Assembly: GCF_900290235.1 (NCBI RefSeq)
Contig: NZ_OLMK01000096.1
Span: 1 to 64,000, forward strand
Reading direction: 5' to 3'
Length of the DNA: 64,000 nucleotides
Source: Streptomyces sp. MA5143a
GTDB lineage: Bacteria; Actinomycetota; Actinomycetes; Streptomycetales; Streptomycetaceae
Numbering within the stretch: position 1 is the first letter of the stretch; each line of letters starts with the position of its first letter. The position numbers were made by a program, and so were the translations under genes. The notes under the pieces are model-generated. The model ran no database searches. It was given only the letters and a program-made list of their open reading frames with translations, and was not told the origin of the DNA. Shown piece after piece: positions 19,275-28,557 of the stretch.

Positions 19275-19386
19275 GGACCGGCGTACGGAACCGGCGTACG
19301 GGACGGCACGCGGAACCGGCGTACGGGACGGCACGCGGAACCGGCGTACGGGACGGCACATGGAACCGGCGTACGGGACAGCAGAG
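19275..19386. repeat. 25-bp tandem repeat, four copies
   Basis: Units starting GGAACCGGCGTACGGGACGG begin at 19287, 19312, 19337 and 19362 with a partial unit before. The first three are nearly identical and the last diverges at its end. Each contains the palindrome CCGGCGTACGG-like core with GTAC. The block sits between the DUF3151 start and the MFS stop, so a role in the DUF3151 promoter or MFS terminator is possible. Confidence 0.85.
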
Positions 19387-19416
19387 GGAATCGGCACCCG
19401 GGCCCGCACGCGGCTC

Positions 19417-20892
19417 TCACCCCCCGGCGTGGCCCGGTCCGCCCGGTTCGCCCTCCAGTGGGGGTGCCGTCACCGAGGCGTGGGTGCGGCATTCGGGGTG
19501 GTGGCAGTCGGCGGGCGGGCGGCGGACCGTGGTGAAGGCCAGGGCCGCCGCGGCCAGGAGCAGTGCCGCGCAGACCGGCATGGCCGTGGTGAACGCGTCG
19601 TCGAACTGGGCCGGGTCCCGGTACGCCTCGGGGCCCATCCCGGCGATCAACGGGAGCGCGGCCACGGCGATGAGGCCGGCGGCGCGGGCGGCGGCGTTGT
19701 TGATGCCGCTGGCCAGGCCCGCGTGCTCGGTGGAGACGGAGGCGAGCACCGTGGCCGTCAGCGGCGCCACGAGGGTGACCATGCCCAGGCCCATGACGAG
19801 GAGCGCGGGCAGCACGTCCGTCGGGTACGAGGCGTCGGGGCCCACCCGCAGCATCAGCAGGACGCCCCCGGCGCACAGCACGGGGCCGACGGTGAGGGGG
19901 ATGCGCGGGCCGACGCGTTCGCCGAGGGCGCCCGCCCGGGAGGACAGCAGCAGCATCAGGACGGTGATGGGCAGCAGGGCCGTGCCGGCGGCGAGCGCCG
20001 AGTACCCGGAGACCACCTGGAGCTGGAGCGCGGCGAGGAAGAAGAAGCCGCTGAACGCCGCGTACACGAACAGGGTGACGATGTTGACCGCCGTGAACTG
20101 GCGGGACGCGAAGATCTCCGGCGGCATCATCGGGTCGGCGCGGCGGCGCTCGACCCGGATGAAGGCCACGCCCGTCGCGACACCGGCCACGGCCGCGACG
20201 GCGACCGGGACCGAGCCCGTCGTCGCCTCGATCAGCGCGTAGGTGACGAAGGCCAGAGACAGGGCGCCGAGGGCCGCGCCGAGGACGTCGAAGCCCCGGC
20301 CGTGGGCGCGGCCGTCGCCGGACTCCGGTACGTGGCGCAGGGCGATCGGGACGCAGAGCAGGGCGAGGGGGACGTTCAGGAGGAAGACCCAGCGCCAGCC
20401 GGGGCCGTCCACGAGCCAGCCGCCGAGGAAGGGGCCGACGGCCGCGCCGATGCCGCCGAACCCGGACCACAGGCCCACCGCCCGCGCCCGGTCGTCGGGG
20501 TGGAAGGAGGCCTGGATGAGGGCGAGGGAGCCGGGGGTGAGGAGGGCACCGCCGACGCCCTGGAGGGCTCGGGCGGCGATCAGTACGGCCGCGTCGGGGG
20601 CGATGCCGCACAGGAGGGACGCGGAGGCGAACCACACCACGCCCAGCACGAAGATCCTGCGGCGGCCGAAACGGTCGCCGAGGGCACCGCCGAGGAGGAT
20701 CAGACCGGCGAGGGTGAGCATGTACGCGTTGACGGTCCACTGGAGGGCGGCGAGATCCGCGTCCAGGTCGCGCCCCATCCGGGGAAGGGCGACGTTGACG
20801 ACCGTCGAGTCCACCATGGCCATGCTCGACCCGAGGACCGTGGTGAGCAGGATCCACTTGCCCTGAGCGGAGGCGAGCCGTACGTCGGCCAT
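19417..20892 (-). CDS. MFS drug exporter, DHA2 (14-TM) type
   Basis: 491 residues from ATG 20892; the frame continues upstream only as repeat-rich sequence without a good start. Motifs: GSSMAMVDSTVVNVALPRMG (helix 1, typical of DHA2), GALGDRFGRRRIF (motif A), RALQGVGGALLTPGSLALI and WRWVFLLNVPLAL (motif C region). About fourteen hydrophobic segments. The C terminus ends in a soluble His/Cys-containing tail. Likely exports a toxic compound by proton antiport. No regulator is adjacent. The gene is followed on its 3' side by the 25-bp repeats. Confidence 0.88.
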   Translation of the reverse strand: MADVRLASAQGKWILLTTVLGSSMAMVDSTVVNVALPRMGRDLDADLAALQWTVNAYMLTLAGLILLGGALGDRFGRRRIFVLGVVWFASASLLCGIAPDAAVLIAARALQGVGGALLTPGSLALIQASFHPDDRARAVGLWSGFGGIGAAVGPFLGGWLVDGPGWRWVFLLNVPLALLCVPIALRHVPESGDGRAHGRGFDVLGAALGALSLAFVTYALIEATTGSVPVAVAAVAGVATGVAFIRVERRRADPMMPPEIFASRQFTAVNIVTLFVYAAFSGFFFLAALQLQVVSGYSALAAGTALLPITVLMLLLSSRAGALGERVGPRIPLTVGPVLCAGGVLLMLRVGPDASYPTDVLPALLVMGLGMVTLVAPLTATVLASVSTEHAGLASGINNAAARAAGLIAVAALPLIAGMGPEAYRDPAQFDDAFTTAMPVCAALLLAAAALAFTTVRRPPADCHHPECRTHASVTAPPLEGEPGGPGHAGG

Positions 20893-21000
20893 GCACGGAT
20901 CATCCCGCGCGGGAACCGTTCGGGCCAGGGGGACGCGGCACGCGGGCCGCGCCGAGCCGGATGCCAGGGCGGGAGCAGCGACCCCCGCGGCCGTGGCGGG

Positions 21001-21117
21001 CCGGACACACGGCCGGACACACGGCCCGGACACACGGCCCGGACACACGGCCGGACACGCGACCCGGACACACGGCCCGGACACGCGGCCGGGACGCGCG
21101 GCCGGGACGCGCGGCCG
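21001..21117. repeat. Short tandem repeats (CCGGACACACGG type)
   Basis: About nine units of 9-14 bp (CCGGACACACGG, CCGGGACGCGCGG and similar) lie between the MFS start and the aldolase terminator. They occupy the probable 5' region of the MFS transcript. No reading frame is supported. Confidence 0.75.
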
Positions 21118-21123
21118 GAAACG

Positions 21124-21161
21124 GCGACTGCCCGCAGCCATTGCGGGCTGCGGGCAGTCGC
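21124..21161 (-). terminator. Strong terminator of the aldolase gene
   Basis: A perfect 16-bp stem GCGACTGCCCGCAGCC / GGCTGCGGGCAGTCGC with a 6-nt loop, 22 bp past the fba stop. This is the longest perfect GC hairpin on this side of the window. Confidence 0.85.
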
Positions 21162-21183
21162 GGTGAGACCGTCGAACGACGGG

Positions 21184-22206
<1,023 letters not shown>

Positions 22207-22380
22207 GGTCCGCTCCTTGTATGTGCGGGTGGCGTTGTGCTTACGAGCCCTGACCTAGGGTTGCGACATCATCGTCGGCCCCATCTTTCCAGACGTGACC
22301 GGATGCTCCGGCCAGGGTGTCGGAAACTGTGCGGTAACCCCTGACCTTGGTGTTTATACGACGGACCCGACGGACCGGTC

Positions 22381-22935
22381 TCAGTCGAGACCCAGCTCGT
22401 CCTTCGAGAACGCGAACCGGTAGGGGACGCCGGCGCCCTGCTCGATCTTCTCGGCGGCGCCGGTCGCGCGGTCCACGATGGTGGCGACGGCGACGACCTC
22501 GGCCCCGGCTTCCCGGACGGCCTCGACGGCGGTCAGCGGGGAGCCGCCGGTGGTGGAGGTGTCCTCGACGACGAGGACGCGGCGGCCCGCGATGTCCGGC
22601 CCCTCGACCCGGCGCTGGAGCCCGTGCGCCTTGGCGGCCTTGCGGACCACGAAAGCGTCGAGGCGGCGTCCGCGCGCGGCGGCGGCGTGCAGCATCGCGG
22701 CGGCCACCGGGTCGGCGCCCATGGTGAGACCGCCGACCGCGTCGAAGTCGAGGTCGGCGGTCAGGTCGAGCAGCACCTGTCCGACCAGCGGGGCGGCCTC
22801 GCCGTCGAGGGTGACGCGGCGCAGGTCGACGTAGTAGTCCGCCTCCAGGCCCGACGACAGGGTCACCTTGCCGTGCACCACGGCCTTGTCCTTGATCTGC
22901 TGCAGCAGCGAGCCGCGAACGTCCACGTCAGTCAT
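22381..22935 (-). CDS. pyrE: Orotate phosphoribosyltransferase
   Basis: 184 residues, family length. Transfers ribose 5-phosphate from PRPP to orotate in de novo pyrimidine synthesis. PRPP-binding motif RVLVVEDTSTTGGSPL; N-terminal LSSGLEADYYVDLRRVTL and GLTMGADPVAAAML match the fold. It lies 175 bp upstream of fba on the same strand and 35 bp downstream of the epimerase gene, so it may be cotranscribed with the epimerase. Confidence 0.96.
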   Translation of the reverse strand: MTDVDVRGSLLQQIKDKAVVHGKVTLSSGLEADYYVDLRRVTLDGEAAPLVGQVLLDLTADLDFDAVGGLTMGADPVAAAMLHAAAARGRRLDAFVVRKAAKAHGLQRRVEGPDIAGRRVLVVEDTSTTGGSPLTAVEAVREAGAEVVAVATIVDRATGAAEKIEQGAGVPYRFAFSKDELGLD

Positions 22936-22969
22936 GCCAGCCAGCTTAAGGGGGCCGTTCCGCCCGCCC

Positions 22970-23764
22970 TCACAGCCTGCGCCAGCTCCAGGTCGTGGTC
23001 GCCTCCAGCGGGTCGATGGGCGTGACCAGCCGGGGGTGGGTGTTGAGGCCGTTGGGCGGGCCGGTCTGCGGTTCGACGCACACGGCCTCCGCCTGCTCGT
23101 CGTAGACGACGACCCACTCCTCCCGCGAGGTCACCTTCAGTTCCAGTCGGCCGGGCCAGGTGAGGGTGACGTCGACGCCGTCGGGCATGGCGAAGCAGTC
23201 GTCCCAGGGGCCGGGCCTCGGGTCGATCCGGTTGCCGGTGGGGAGGTGGTCGGCGCCGCGCTCCTCCTGCCAGGCGGGGGCGAAGTCGAGCCGTACGTCC
23301 TCGCCGCCGTCGCCCAGGGTGCGGTTGAACCAGGGGTGCCAGCCGATCTGCGCCGGGAAGGACGACTCGTACGTCTCCACCGACATGGTGAGGGTGAGGG
23401 CGTCCGGGGTGAGCGTGAACACCTGGGTGACACGGCCGGGGTACGGCCACGGGTCGACGAGGTCGTACGTGAGGACGGCCTCGGTGTCAGTACGGCTCGC
23501 GACCTGCCAGGGGCTCTCGCGCGTGGTGCCGTGGATGGCGTGGGGCGGGGCGTTGAGGGGCATCTGCTGGACGGCGCCGCCGCTGAGGAAGCGGCCGTCG
23601 CGGACCCGGCCGCACCAGGGGACCATCGGGAAGCTGCCGAACCGGTCGCCCTGGCGCAGGAGTTCGTGCCCGCCGATCCGTAGCCCCGCCACCCGTCCGC
23701 CGTTGGCCGGGGCCAGCACCGCCTGCGCGTCGGCCGCGGCCAACGTGATCTCTTCGCTACTCAC
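22970..23764 (-). CDS. Aldose 1-epimerase (galactose mutarotase-like)
   Basis: 264 residues. Interconverts the anomers of aldohexoses. Seen: LAPANGGRVAGLRIGGHELL, GSFPMVPWCGRVRDGRF (conserved Arg), NAPPHAIHGTTRESPW (catalytic His), IGWHPWFNR (second catalytic His) and VCVEPQTGPPNGLN (catalytic Glu). All key residues are present. No signal peptide, so it is cytoplasmic. It precedes pyrE with a 34-bp gap. Confidence 0.93.
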   Translation of the reverse strand: MSSEEITLAAADAQAVLAPANGGRVAGLRIGGHELLRQGDRFGSFPMVPWCGRVRDGRFLSGGAVQQMPLNAPPHAIHGTTRESPWQVASRTDTEAVLTYDLVDPWPYPGRVTQVFTLTPDALTLTMSVETYESSFPAQIGWHPWFNRTLGDGGEDVRLDFAPAWQEERGADHLPTGNRIDPRPGPWDDCFAMPDGVDVTLTWPGRLELKVTSREEWVVVYDEQAEAVCVEPQTGPPNGLNTHPRLVTPIDPLEATTTWSWRRL

Positions 23765-24102
23765 GTCGTCGACCCTACTGGGGGTGCCGCCCGGGGCTCC
23801 CGCCGACGTGGCTGCGGCGGTCCAAGGGGCGGGGAGGGAAGCGGATTTGACGGTGTGCCGAGGAGCGGGAAACGCGGCGCGGAAGAACGGGGGCCGCGGC
23901 TCGACAGGGGCATCGGTGGACGGACACCGCGGAGTAACGGTGGCTCCGCAGGTACGGGGCCCCGGAGGTCCCGGGCTCCAGCACTACGGCGCCCCGGGAG
24001 CCCCGGGTCGCGGGGGCTCCGGCCCAGGAACTCCTGGCCTCACGTGGGCGTCTTACCCGGTGAGGCTCGATGTTCGTGGTACGCGACGAGAGGCGGTTTG
24101 CC
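23765..24102. other. Intergenic region without a supported gene
   Basis: About 340 bp, highly GC-rich, with several overlapping GGGGCCCCGG/CCCGGG dyads near 23960-24010. Frames here show no coding bias that I trust. It separates the epimerase (minus) from the small plus-strand gene at 24103. Confidence 0.5.
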
Positions 24103-24321
24103 ATGCAGGCGGACGACACGACCAAGCTCGAGACCACACTGGCGGACGGGCGGCGTCTGACGTTGTCGATGCCGCCGACGGACGCGGGATGGGCCGCCGG
24201 GGGCATCAAGGGGCTGCGTCCGGTTCCGCCCACGCACACGGGTCGCGGCGAGGAGCCGCCCGCCCTGCCCGAGCGCCCGGTGCTCCCGCTGGAGATAGCC
24301 CTGCTGGGCCTGGGCGCGTAG
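24103..24321 (+). CDS. Small hypothetical protein
   Basis: 72 residues starting MQADDTTKLETTLADGRRLTL. GAGAGGCGG lies 7 nt before this ATG; an in-frame start at 24070 would add 11 residues. It holds a short beta-like N-terminal half and a Pro-rich tail ending EIALLGLGA. No motif, signal peptide or membrane helix is seen. It is convergent with the CoxG-like gene with a gap of only 10 bp. I do not recognise the family. Confidence 0.5.
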   Translation: MQADDTTKLETTLADGRRLTLSMPPTDAGWAAGGIKGLRPVPPTHTGRGEEPPALPERPVLPLEIALLGLGA

Positions 24322-24331
24322 GCGCAGCGCC

Positions 24332-25252
24332 TCAGCGGCGCCGGCGCAGGGCCCGGGCCACGATGACGGCGGAGGCCACGGCGACGGCCGCCGCCGGGGC
24401 CGCCCAGCGGAGGGCGGCCGTGCCGACGGAGCCGCTCTCCGGGGCCGGGACAGGGGCGTAGCGGCCGCGCGGTGGCGCGTGGTCGACCTCTTCCGCGCTG
24501 CGGCCGATCATCGTGCGCCGGGCGTGCGCGGCCTCGGCCGGCGGATCACCGCCGGCCACGAAGTCGTCCTCGGCGAACGGATCCAGCGAGGGCGGCGGCA
24601 CCTCGGCCTCGAACACGGAGGCCGGCGGCACCTCCCCGACCCCGGCCCCGAGATCGGAGTCGTCCTCCTCACCGGCCCCGGCGTCGGCGGCCCCGGTTGC
24701 GGCGGCCCCGGTTGCGGCGTCGCCGCCCTCGCCGGTTCCGGCGTCGTCGCGGTCGTCGTCGCTGCCGGTGTCGGGCGTGGTCTTCGCCTCCTCGGTCGCC
24801 GGGTCCTTCCCGTCCCGTCCCGCCTCCTCCGGCGCCGTCCTGCCCAGCTTTTCCGCGAAGCGGGTCAGGAGGCGGCTCGTGGCGGCGGTGACCGCGTCGG
24901 TGGGGAGTTCGGTGATGCGGCCGTCGGCGGTGGCCGTGCCGGTGAAGTGGAGCGTCGTGCCCTCGGGGGTGGAGGTGAGGCGGATGGTCAGGGCGAGCCG
25001 TACGGTGCCGCTGCCGCGGACCTCCGTGGCGTCGCCCTCGACCACGTACGAGCCGTCGTCGGCGCCGGACACCCGCAGGGCGCCGCGGTAGGTGATGGTG
25101 TGGCCGGCGGCGCGCACCTTGAGGCGGCCGGCGACGGGTGGGGTGCCCGCGTCGTGCTGGAGCCCGGGGACCGCTCGGGCCACCCGCTCGGGGTCGGACA
25201 GCGCCTCCCGGAGGCGGTCGACATGAACCGGAACGAACACCTCATGCTCCAT
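24332..25252 (-). CDS. CoxG/SRPBCC-family membrane-tethered protein
   Basis: 306 residues from ATG 25252. Residues 1-150 form an SRPBCC (START-like) domain of CoxG type: EVFVPVHVDRLREALSDPER, VPGLQHDA, YRGALRVSGADDG, LHFTGTATADGRI and a closing helix ATSRLLTRFAEKL. A long acidic, Ala/Gly-repeat linker follows (about 155-230). A C-terminal transmembrane helix is AAAVAVASAVIVA followed by ALRRRR, a tail anchor. CoxG proteins help assemble carbon-monoxide-dehydrogenase-like enzymes, but no such genes are near, so the role here is open. Confidence 0.8.
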   Translation of the reverse strand: MEHEVFVPVHVDRLREALSDPERVARAVPGLQHDAGTPPVAGRLKVRAAGHTITYRGALRVSGADDGSYVVEGDATEVRGSGTVRLALTIRLTSTPEGTTLHFTGTATADGRITELPTDAVTAATSRLLTRFAEKLGRTAPEEAGRDGKDPATEEAKTTPDTGSDDDRDDAGTGEGGDAATGAAATGAADAGAGEEDDSDLGAGVGEVPPASVFEAEVPPPSLDPFAEDDFVAGGDPPAEAAHARRTMIGRSAEEVDHAPPRGRYAPVPAPESGSVGTAALRWAAPAAAVAVASAVIVARALRRRR

Positions 25253-25368
25253 GGCAGGGGAGCCTACCCACGAGTCGCCGTACCGCACCCGCACAAACGC
25301 GTGATTGCTGGCGTTCCGCCCCCGGCGGACGTACCGGCCCCGTGGTACCGGGGCGGGTCGCGCCCGGT

Positions 25369-27156
25369 TCAGTGGGCGTACCTCGGATGCACCAGCGTCG
25401 ACGCGGGCAGCCCTGCGACGCGGGCGGTGTCCCCGAGGCGGGTGCCCGTGCCGCCGAGGTCCACCGCACGGCCCGCCCGCGCCGCGTCGCGCGTGGCGAT
25501 GACGAACCCCCAGTCGTGCGGGACGCGGTCGGTGTGGGCCGTGCGGTCGGGGCGGGTGACGAAACCGGGGGCGCGGGCGGCCACCCGGTAGGGCGTGGTG
25601 CGCAGCCCGGCGGCGCGCAGGGTGGCCTCGACCGTCCAGAAGACGTCGGGGCGGGACGTCACGGGGCCCGCGTGGACGACCAGCCGGCCGTCCGCGGCGA
25701 GGACCTCGCGGGCGAGGCCGTAGAACTCCTGCGAGTACAGCTTCGCGCTGTCCGTGATGCCGGGGTCGGGGAGGTCGGCGATCACGACGTCGTACGGGGC
25801 TGCCGTACGGGTGTGCCGCAGCCAGGTGAAGGAGTCGGCCGTGACGGCGTGGACGCGGGCGTCGCCGTAGGCGTGTCCGTTGAGGGCGGAGAGCGCCGGG
25901 TCGGTGCGGGCGAGGCGCAGCACACCCGGGTCGAGCTCGACGACGTCCACCCGCCGTACGCCGTCGTGGCGCAGGGCCTCGCGGGCGGCGAGGCCGTCGC
26001 CGCCGCCCAGGACGAGAACGCGGGCGTGCGGACCCGCGTCGATCGCGGGGTGGACGAGGGCCCGGTGGTAGCGGTGCTCGTCGCGGCCGCTGATGCGCAG
26101 ACGGCCGTCGAGGAAGAGGGAGAGGGGCCGGCCGTGGCGGCCGCCGGTGAGGACGATCTCCTGGACGCCGGTCTGCACCGCGACGCGTACGTCGTTGCCG
26201 TACACCGCGCGCCGGGCGGCGCGTTCGAAGTCGTCGACGTGGACGGCGGCCGAGGCGAGCAGGGCGAGGACGGCGGCGTTGGCGCCGAGCAGCAGCCAGC
26301 GGGCGCGGCGGCTCAGATCGTGGTGGAACAGGCCGAGGACGAGGGTGCCGCCGACCAGGGCGTTGACGGTGCCGGTGAGCAGGGCGCCGGTCAGCTGGCC
26401 GAGCCAGGGCAGCAGGAGGAAGGGGAAGGCGAGGCCGCCGACCAGCGCGCCGACGTAGTCCGCGGCGAACAGGTCGGCGACCGCGCCGCCCGCGTCCTGG
26501 CGGCGGATGCGCTGGATCAGCTCCATCAGGAGGGGAACCTCGGCGCCGATGAGCAGGCCGATGGCCAGGGAGAAGGCGACGAGGAGACAGCGGGAGCCGG
26601 AGGCCCAGACGCCGCCCCAGTCGCCGGTCCACGCGAACGCGGCGTACAGCGCGAGGGCGCTGGAGCCGCCGACGAGGGCGAGGGCGGCCTCGATGGCGGC
26701 GAAGCCGAAGGCCGCGCGGGGGCGGAGGCGTTTGGCGGCGAGGGAGCCGATGCCCATGGCGAAGACCATGACGGAGAGGACGACGGAGGCCTGGGTGACG
26801 GAGTCGCCGATCAGGTACGAGGCGAGGGCGACGAGTTCCAGTTCGTAGACGAGTCCGCAGGCCGCGCAGACGAAGACACCGGCGAGCACGAGAAAGCGAC
26901 CGAGACCGGGGCGGACGGGGAGCCGGGCGGCTCCGCCGGGGAGACCGGGTCCACCGCTGAGGCCGGGTCCGCCGAGGGTGCTGTCCTGTCTGCCGGGGGT
27001 GCTGTCCTGTCTGCCGGGGGTGCTGTCCTGTCTGCCGGGGGTGCCCTCGCGCTCGTCGTGACCGTCACCGGGGCCGCTGCCGGGGGCTCCTCGGTCGCGC
27101 CATGAGAGTGGGGCGCCTAGGGGTGCGGGGGCGTGCGGCTCGATCACTCCTGGCAC
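25369..27156 (-). CDS. Membrane-bound spermidine-synthase-like protein (polyamine aminopropyltransferase family)
   Basis: About 595 residues from GTG 27156; GTG 27147 is equally possible. The N-terminal half has about seven membrane helices (VLAGVFVCAACGLVYELE, ASVVLSVMVFAMGIGS, LAIGLLIGAEVPLLMEL). The C-terminal half is a spermidine-synthase fold: LVLGGGDGLAAREAL (AdoMet/dcAdoMet-binding loop), VDVVELDPGVL and YDVVIADLPDP. A 21-bp repeat near the N terminus encodes GRQDSTP three times. Such fused proteins are widespread in actinobacteria; activity on polyamines is not assured. It is upstream-adjacent to DUF2617, a common pairing. Confidence 0.85.
   Translation of the reverse strand: MPGVIEPHAPAPLGAPLSWRDRGAPGSGPGDGHDEREGTPGRQDSTPGRQDSTPGRQDSTLGGPGLSGGPGLPGGAARLPVRPGLGRFLVLAGVFVCAACGLVYELELVALASYLIGDSVTQASVVLSVMVFAMGIGSLAAKRLRPRAAFGFAAIEAALALVGGSSALALYAAFAWTGDWGGVWASGSRCLLVAFSLAIGLLIGAEVPLLMELIQRIRRQDAGGAVADLFAADYVGALVGGLAFPFLLLPWLGQLTGALLTGTVNALVGGTLVLGLFHHDLSRRARWLLLGANAAVLALLASAAVHVDDFERAARRAVYGNDVRVAVQTGVQEIVLTGGRHGRPLSLFLDGRLRISGRDEHRYHRALVHPAIDAGPHARVLVLGGGDGLAAREALRHDGVRRVDVVELDPGVLRLARTDPALSALNGHAYGDARVHAVTADSFTWLRHTRTAAPYDVVIADLPDPGITDSAKLYSQEFYGLAREVLAADGRLVVHAGPVTSRPDVFWTVEATLRAAGLRTTPYRVAARAPGFVTRPDRTAHTDRVPHDWGFVIATRDAARAGRAVDLGGTGTRLGDTARVAGLPASTLVHPRYAH
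26978..27040. repeat. Three perfect 21-bp tandem repeats inside the spermidine-synthase-like gene
   Basis: GTGCTGTCCTGTCTGCCGGGG occurs three times in a row at 26978, 26999 and 27020. Because 21 is a multiple of three, they add the GRQDSTP heptapeptide in frame before the first membrane helix. Perfect copies imply recent expansion. Confidence 0.9.
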
Positions 27157-27240
27157 GCTACCGTCGCGTGTGCGCGGGGCTGGGTCACCCACACGGGTGG
27201 TCTGCGGTGGACTGCCGGCTGCCTGATGGCTCGGGCCGGG

Positions 27241-27490
27241 GTGCCTAGTAGCTCGGGGGCGCGCTGTTTCGTGGGCGGCTGCGGGTGGGTGGGGGTTGTT
27301 CGCGCAGTTCCTCGCGCCCCTGAAAAGCGACCGGGCTGCGCCCGTGCTTTTCAACCGCAGGCCCGACCCTTCTGGCGAGGACGGGCCGCAGGCCCGTCCC
27401 TCCAGGGGCGCGGGGAACTGCGCGGGAAACCACGACGAACCCGCACCCGCCAACGAACCGCGCACTCCCGAGCTACCGGGCGCCCGGCCC
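27241..27490. repeat. Large imperfect inverted-repeat element (three-way-junction-like)
   Basis: The outer arms are about 80 bp each (27241-27321 and 27410-27490). They share TAGCTCGGG(G/A)GCGCGC-like ends and an inner 20-bp block GCGCAGTTCCTCGCGCCCCT / AGGGGCGCGGGGAACTGCGC. Between the arms are two further hairpins: GAAAAGC...GCTTTTC around 27322-27352, and GGACGGGC-CGCAG-GCCCGTCC around 27378. The GCGCAGTTCCCCGCGCCCCT block is a sequence I associate with many Streptomyces intergenic regions. It lies between the starts of one gene and the stop of DUF2617 and contains no gene. Confidence 0.75.
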
Positions 27491-27492
27491 CC

Positions 27493-28014
27493 TCACAGCG
27501 GTACCGACACCCGCACCCCCACTCTCGTTCTCGTGGCGACCAGTTGGCCGTCCTGCGGATACGCGTGCCACGTACGCCAGTGCACCTGCCCCTCGTAGCG
27601 CTGCGCGAGCATCGCCGTGAAGGCGTGGGGGCTGCCGGGGAAGACGCCGGCGAGTCCGTGGGGGTGGTCGGAGACCAGCGCGAGGAGTTCCTGGGCGCGG
27701 CCGGCGAAGGAGCCGGGCGACAACACCTCGACGCGGGCGGCGAACTCGTACTCCCAGTCGCCCACCCTCTTGGCCACCCCGAGCGGGAGGGGCGTGCTGG
27801 AACCCGGGATGCAGGCGACCGTCTCCGAACAGTGACTGCCCCTCTCCTCTTCCAGGAGCACCTGGTGGGACGCGCCGAGAAGCCGCAACTGAAGCTTCGC
27901 GCCCGCGAGTTCCAGGTCGAGTGTGGCGAGCGCGGGCAGCGGTTCGCGGCCCAGGGCCCACGCCAGGTCGGCCGCGCGGGTGTCGGTGTAGGTCGTGTTC
28001 AGGGTCGTGAGCAT
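27493..28014 (-). CDS. DUF2617 family protein
   Basis: 173 residues from ATG 28014. Conserved pieces: TTYTDTRAADLAWALG, LELAGAKLQLRLLGASHQVLL, YEFAARVEVLSP, GVFPGSPHAFTAML and HWRTWHAYPQ. These define DUF2617, an actinobacterial family of unknown function that commonly neighbours the spermidine-synthase-like gene. No signal peptide or membrane helix. Probably one transcription unit with that gene were it not for the inverted-repeat element between them. Confidence 0.85.
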   Translation of the reverse strand: MLTTLNTTYTDTRAADLAWALGREPLPALATLDLELAGAKLQLRLLGASHQVLLEEERGSHCSETVACIPGSSTPLPLGVAKRVGDWEYEFAARVEVLSPGSFAGRAQELLALVSDHPHGLAGVFPGSPHAFTAMLAQRYEGQVHWRTWHAYPQDGQLVATRTRVGVRVSVPL

Positions 28015-28493
28015 GGGTCGGCTCCGCTAGCACGCAAAGAAGATGAAGAGGGGTGGTCCGGCGCACCCCGCTTCGGCACCGGAGGTGGGGCCCGGTCAGC
28101 CAGGTCGGGGTGGGGACGACGTCCCAGCGGTCCGGTCAGCCAGGACAGGCCTGCCGGGAGGGACGTCCGGGGGGCTGCGTTGGCGATTTATAGGGAATCA
28201 TGAACTGTGGTGCCACCACAGCGTTTTTACCCAACTTGACGTGCTTTCCATCCCCCCGAGGGCTGTACAGCTCACCTGTTCAACCAGGCGTGCGCCCCTG
28301 CTATGGAAGTGCTACTCATGCGCCCGTTCCGGCAGGCGCGCGAAGGACGAGGAGCGCCCGCCGTCCAACCGGACCCTCCCGGCGTACCCAGGCGTGCACC
28401 TGGGGCACGCGGTCCGCGGAGCGGGACGTACGACGGGGCCGCCCCTCGGCGGACGGTCGCCGCTCGGCGGACGATCAGCCGCTCGGCGGACAC
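28015..28493. other. Intergenic region with AT-richer palindromic core
   Basis: No gene is supported. Around 28185-28320 base composition drops to far lower GC than the surroundings. This segment has a 17-bp palindrome CTGTGGTG-C-CACCACAG (28205-28221) followed by CGTTTTT, a TTGACG (28236-28241) and a second palindrome GCTGTACAGC (28262-28271). Downstream at 28435-28490 are three CGCTCGGCGGA-like repeats. A regulatory site or small RNA is possible. Confidence 0.5.
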
Positions 28494-28533
28494 ACGAGCG
28501 CCCGCCGGGAGTTCGATCCCGGCGGGCGCTCGT
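28494..28533 (-). terminator. Terminator of the Cys-tailed membrane protein array
   Basis: Perfect 17-bp stem ACGAGCGCCCGCCGGGA / TCCCGGCGGGCGCTCGT with loop GTTCGA, 24 bp past the stop of the last array gene (28558, minus strand). Confidence 0.85.
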
Positions 28534-28557
28534 GTCGTGGAGCTCGGCTGCCCCGTG

